Origin: Dehalococcoidia bacterium
Lineage (GTDB): Bacteria; Chloroflexota; Dehalococcoidia; Bin125
Direction of reading: 5' to 3'
Length of the DNA: 64,000 bases
Assembly (NCBI GenBank): GCA_022826965.1
Contig: JAJDTU010000010.1
Span: 62,001-126,000, forward strand
Part shown: positions 62,362-64,000 of the stretch, piece after piece
Numbering within the stretch: the first letter of the stretch is position 1
How the letters are laid out: each line of letters starts with the position of its first letter
Made by a program: the position numbers and the translations under genes
The notes under the pieces: model-generated
The model's database searches: none
Told to the model about the DNA's origin: nothing
Seen by the model: only the letters and a program-made list of their open reading frames with translations

Positions 62362-63779
62362 TCCGCCGCGTCTGCAGGATTGAGGTCACGCAGCTCTCGA
62401 TGAGTCAGATTGCGTGTAGTGACCGCAAGCTCGTCGAGCTCAGGGGCGTCTTTGCCTTCCGTGCCACCACCGAGTTCCCGCATTCGACGCGCACCGACGA
62501 GCAAGTCGCCCTGCAGAGAGCTGACCCCGGTGTCGTAGGCCTTGGCCGTGCTTGAGATTGCGCGTCCCAGGCGGGCGTAGTGCTCGGCGTGTCGTCGAAC
62601 CCCGTCATAGATTGTTTGGGCGTGTTGTTGAATCTCATTCGCCTTGTCATGAAAGCGTTCCTGTCGCAACGCCTCCGCCACTCCAGTCACCAAGGCGAGC
62701 ATCGTGACCGGAGTCGCCAGCAACACGCGATGCTTTTCGAACGCCTCGGCGATCAAATCGGGACGGGCTCGGGTTGCCGCTTCGAGAATGCTGTCAGATG
62801 GAATCCACATAACGACGACGTCGAGGGCCTGGTCGATGTTCTCGGCATACTCCACGCGAGCCAGGTCGCGAGCGGTGTTCAAGACATTCGACGCATGACT
62901 CCTGAGCAGTTCCTGCTGTTGCGCTTCGTCAGTGGCGTCAAGCGCCGATCGATAGTCGTCAAAGGGGACTTTTGAATCGATCACAATCTTTCGTCCGCCC
63001 GGCATGCGCACGACGACGTCAGCACGGCCCGACCCTTGATCGGTGTTGACCTGGGTCTGGTAATCGGTATCTGGTCGCATGCCTGCGAGCTGCAGGATGT
63101 TCTCCAACGTTCGCTCGCCCCAGTCTCCGCGTAGTTGACTTGAGCGCAGGATTTCTCGAAGGTCTCCAGTCTCAGAACTCAGTTGGCCGACCTGTTGTTG
63201 CGTGGCCTTGATCAACTCGCTGACGCCCTCGTAGGCGCCCTCACGCTGCTTCTCCAGGTCGTTGATTTGCTTGCGCAGCTCATCCAGGCTCTTCCCCACT
63301 GGTTCAACACGTTGCTTCAGTTCCTGCTCCGCCAGCTCGCGCTGCCGCTTGAAGTCCTCCGCGGCCTGCTTGCGGAATTCCTCGTTGCTGGCTTTCGCGA
63401 CATCGGCGGCGATGCTCTTGAACAGCGTGTCGATCTCCTGCTGCTTCTTGTTCAACTCCTCGATCCGTGCTTTCCGGTCCGACTCGACCTGTTTGAGTTC
63501 TTCGCGAGCCTCGCCCAGGCTGTCGCGCAGAGTAGAAGCGCGACCCCGCTCCGCCTGAAGATCGTGTGCAGCCTGCTGCAGTTGCGATGACCGCTCCTCC
63601 AACCGTGCGCTCGCCTCAGTTCGCTCCCGTTCGGCGTCTTGCAGCACTCCGCGAACATGATCCAACTCCGTGCGCAGGTCCGCCGATTCAGCGCGCAGTC
63701 CCGACGCCTCTCGCCTCACGAACCAGGCCACTGCCGCGCCAACCGCTAACCCAACGATCAATCCAATGACAATCTCCAT
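62358..63779 (-). CDS. rmuC: DNA recombination protein RmuC homologue
   Basis: 473 residues. An N-terminal membrane anchor (EIVIGLIVGLAVGAAVAWFV) is followed by a long coiled coil (about 25-205) rich in Glu, Arg and Gln, then the RmuC nuclease-like core: SSQLRGDWGERTLENILQ, GSGRADVVVRMPGGRKIVIDSKVPFDDY and MWIPSDSILEAA, then QERFHDKANEIQQHAQTIYDGV. RmuC limits inverted-repeat recombination and has been linked to phage defence; the PD-(D/E)xK-like DSKVP segment is present. Divergent from the lipoprotein gene at 63851. Confidence 0.94.
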   Translation of the reverse strand: MEIVIGLIVGLAVGAAVAWFVRREASGLRAESADLRTELDHVRGVLQDAERERTEASARLEERSSQLQQAAHDLQAERGRASTLRDSLGEAREELKQVESDRKARIEELNKKQQEIDTLFKSIAADVAKASNEEFRKQAAEDFKRQRELAEQELKQRVEPVGKSLDELRKQINDLEKQREGAYEGVSELIKATQQQVGQLSSETGDLREILRSSQLRGDWGERTLENILQLAGMRPDTDYQTQVNTDQGSGRADVVVRMPGGRKIVIDSKVPFDDYRSALDATDEAQQQELLRSHASNVLNTARDLARVEYAENIDQALDVVVMWIPSDSILEAATRARPDLIAEAFEKHRVLLATPVTMLALVTGVAEALRQERFHDKANEIQQHAQTIYDGVRRHAEHYARLGRAISSTAKAYDTGVSSLQGDLLVGARRMRELGGGTEGKDAPELDELAVTTRNLTHRELRDLNPADAAD

Positions 63780-63850
63780 CGCGTCCCCTCTGCTGCCGTG
63801 CTCTGCCGGCTGTCTCGATGCTATCTAATGGACGTAAGAGGGGAACCGGC

Positions 63851-64000
63851 ATGCCCGCGACCGTCGTCTATGCCATATCGATCATGCTGCTTGCCGCCTC
63901 GGCCTTTTCTGTCGCCGGCTGCGGCTCCGCCAACACCGTCAGCGGCGACGTCCGATTCCACCGCGACGTCGACCTGCCCGACGGCGCCACCGTCACCGTG
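63851..64000 (+). CDS. lipoprotein, YbaY/YscW-like domain, cut by window edge
   Basis: 50 codons are visible from the ATG at 63851, preceded by AGAGGGGA. MPATVVYAISIMLLAASAFS is a signal sequence, and VAGC is a lipobox with the acylated Cys at residue 24. The mature start GSANTVSGDVRFHRDVDLP, then DGATVTV, resembles the first beta strand of YscW/YbaY lipoproteins (a polar G-x-V-x-Y/F strand, then 'L-P-x-x-A-x-V-x-V'). The rest lies outside the window, so the family call is tentative. Confidence 0.7.
   Translation, partial: MPATVVYAISIMLLAASAFSVAGCGSANTVSGDVRFHRDVDLPDGATVTV

Overview
The window is high-GC bacterial chromosomal DNA, densely packed with short operons on both strands. The gene content points to a Chloroflexota lineage related to SAR202 or Dehalococcoidia. 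It includes many class III (CaiB/BaiF) CoA-transferases, several short-chain dehydrogenases, an enolase-superfamily acid-sugar dehydratase, a luciferase-like monooxygenase, amidohydrolases and many alpha/beta hydrolases, with no phage or plasmid backbone. This assignment is inferred from gene content only; no rRNA is present.

Layout. 1-180 is a truncated pterin dehydratase. 696-6839 (minus) is a catabolic block with a PLP fold-III enzyme, a CaiB pair and three tandem SDR paralogues. 6888-11983 holds katG, a rhodanese sulfurtransferase and two alpha/beta hydrolases. 12002-18619 (plus) carries a hypothetical/DinB pair, a TIGR01777 epimerase, a stand-alone AICAR formyltransferase, citramalate synthase, a small zinc-ribbon protein, a frameshifted enolase-superfamily gene and tRNA-Pro(CGG). 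18637-26099 holds an MFS transporter, an amidohydrolase, an RloC-like ATPase/anticodon-nuclease candidate of visibly lower GC, a 566-bp gap with a phased 10-bp repeat array, and a large alpha/beta hydrolase.

26118-30700 (minus) has a single CaiB, a two-domain CaiB fusion translationally coupled to a toxin-antitoxin-like DUF4258/DUF2283 pair, and coaE. 30794-33870 (plus) is an overlapping set: tag, an enoyl-CoA hydratase, a GNAT and a glutaredoxin-thioredoxin reductase fusion. 33874-45471 (minus) is a long, tightly packed run: a biotin carboxylase/BCCP protein, two peptidases, a J-domain/flavin-reductase fusion, an MFS protein, methylmalonyl-CoA epimerase, a patatin and another CaiB pair. 45519-46268 is an archaeal-type IMP cyclohydrolase, which complements the distant stand-alone AICAR formyltransferase. 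46417-52988 (minus) has PepN, a MOSC protein, an SCO1664-like kinase and a second CaiB fusion. 53200-58977 (plus) has hydrolases, a secreted metalloprotease and a luciferase-like monooxygenase. 58974-61504 is a third CaiB pair, followed by an SDR, rmuC and a truncated lipoprotein gene.

The strongest cross-cutting signal is in the CaiB/BaiF genes. Three adjacent gene pairs and two head-to-tail fusions each combine one unit that keeps the Asp nucleophile with one unit that lacks it, while the one solitary gene keeps its Asp. This suggests obligate heteromeric or pseudo-heterodimeric CoA-transferases. The second is a dispersed tripartite hairpin repeat, all copies in the same orientation, whose second stem shows compensatory changes. 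One copy lies in frame inside the N-terminus of a transporter gene. Operons probably feed acyl-CoA activation (CoA transfer) into SDR oxidation, crotonase hydration and propionyl/methylmalonyl-CoA handling, but substrates cannot be read from the sequence.
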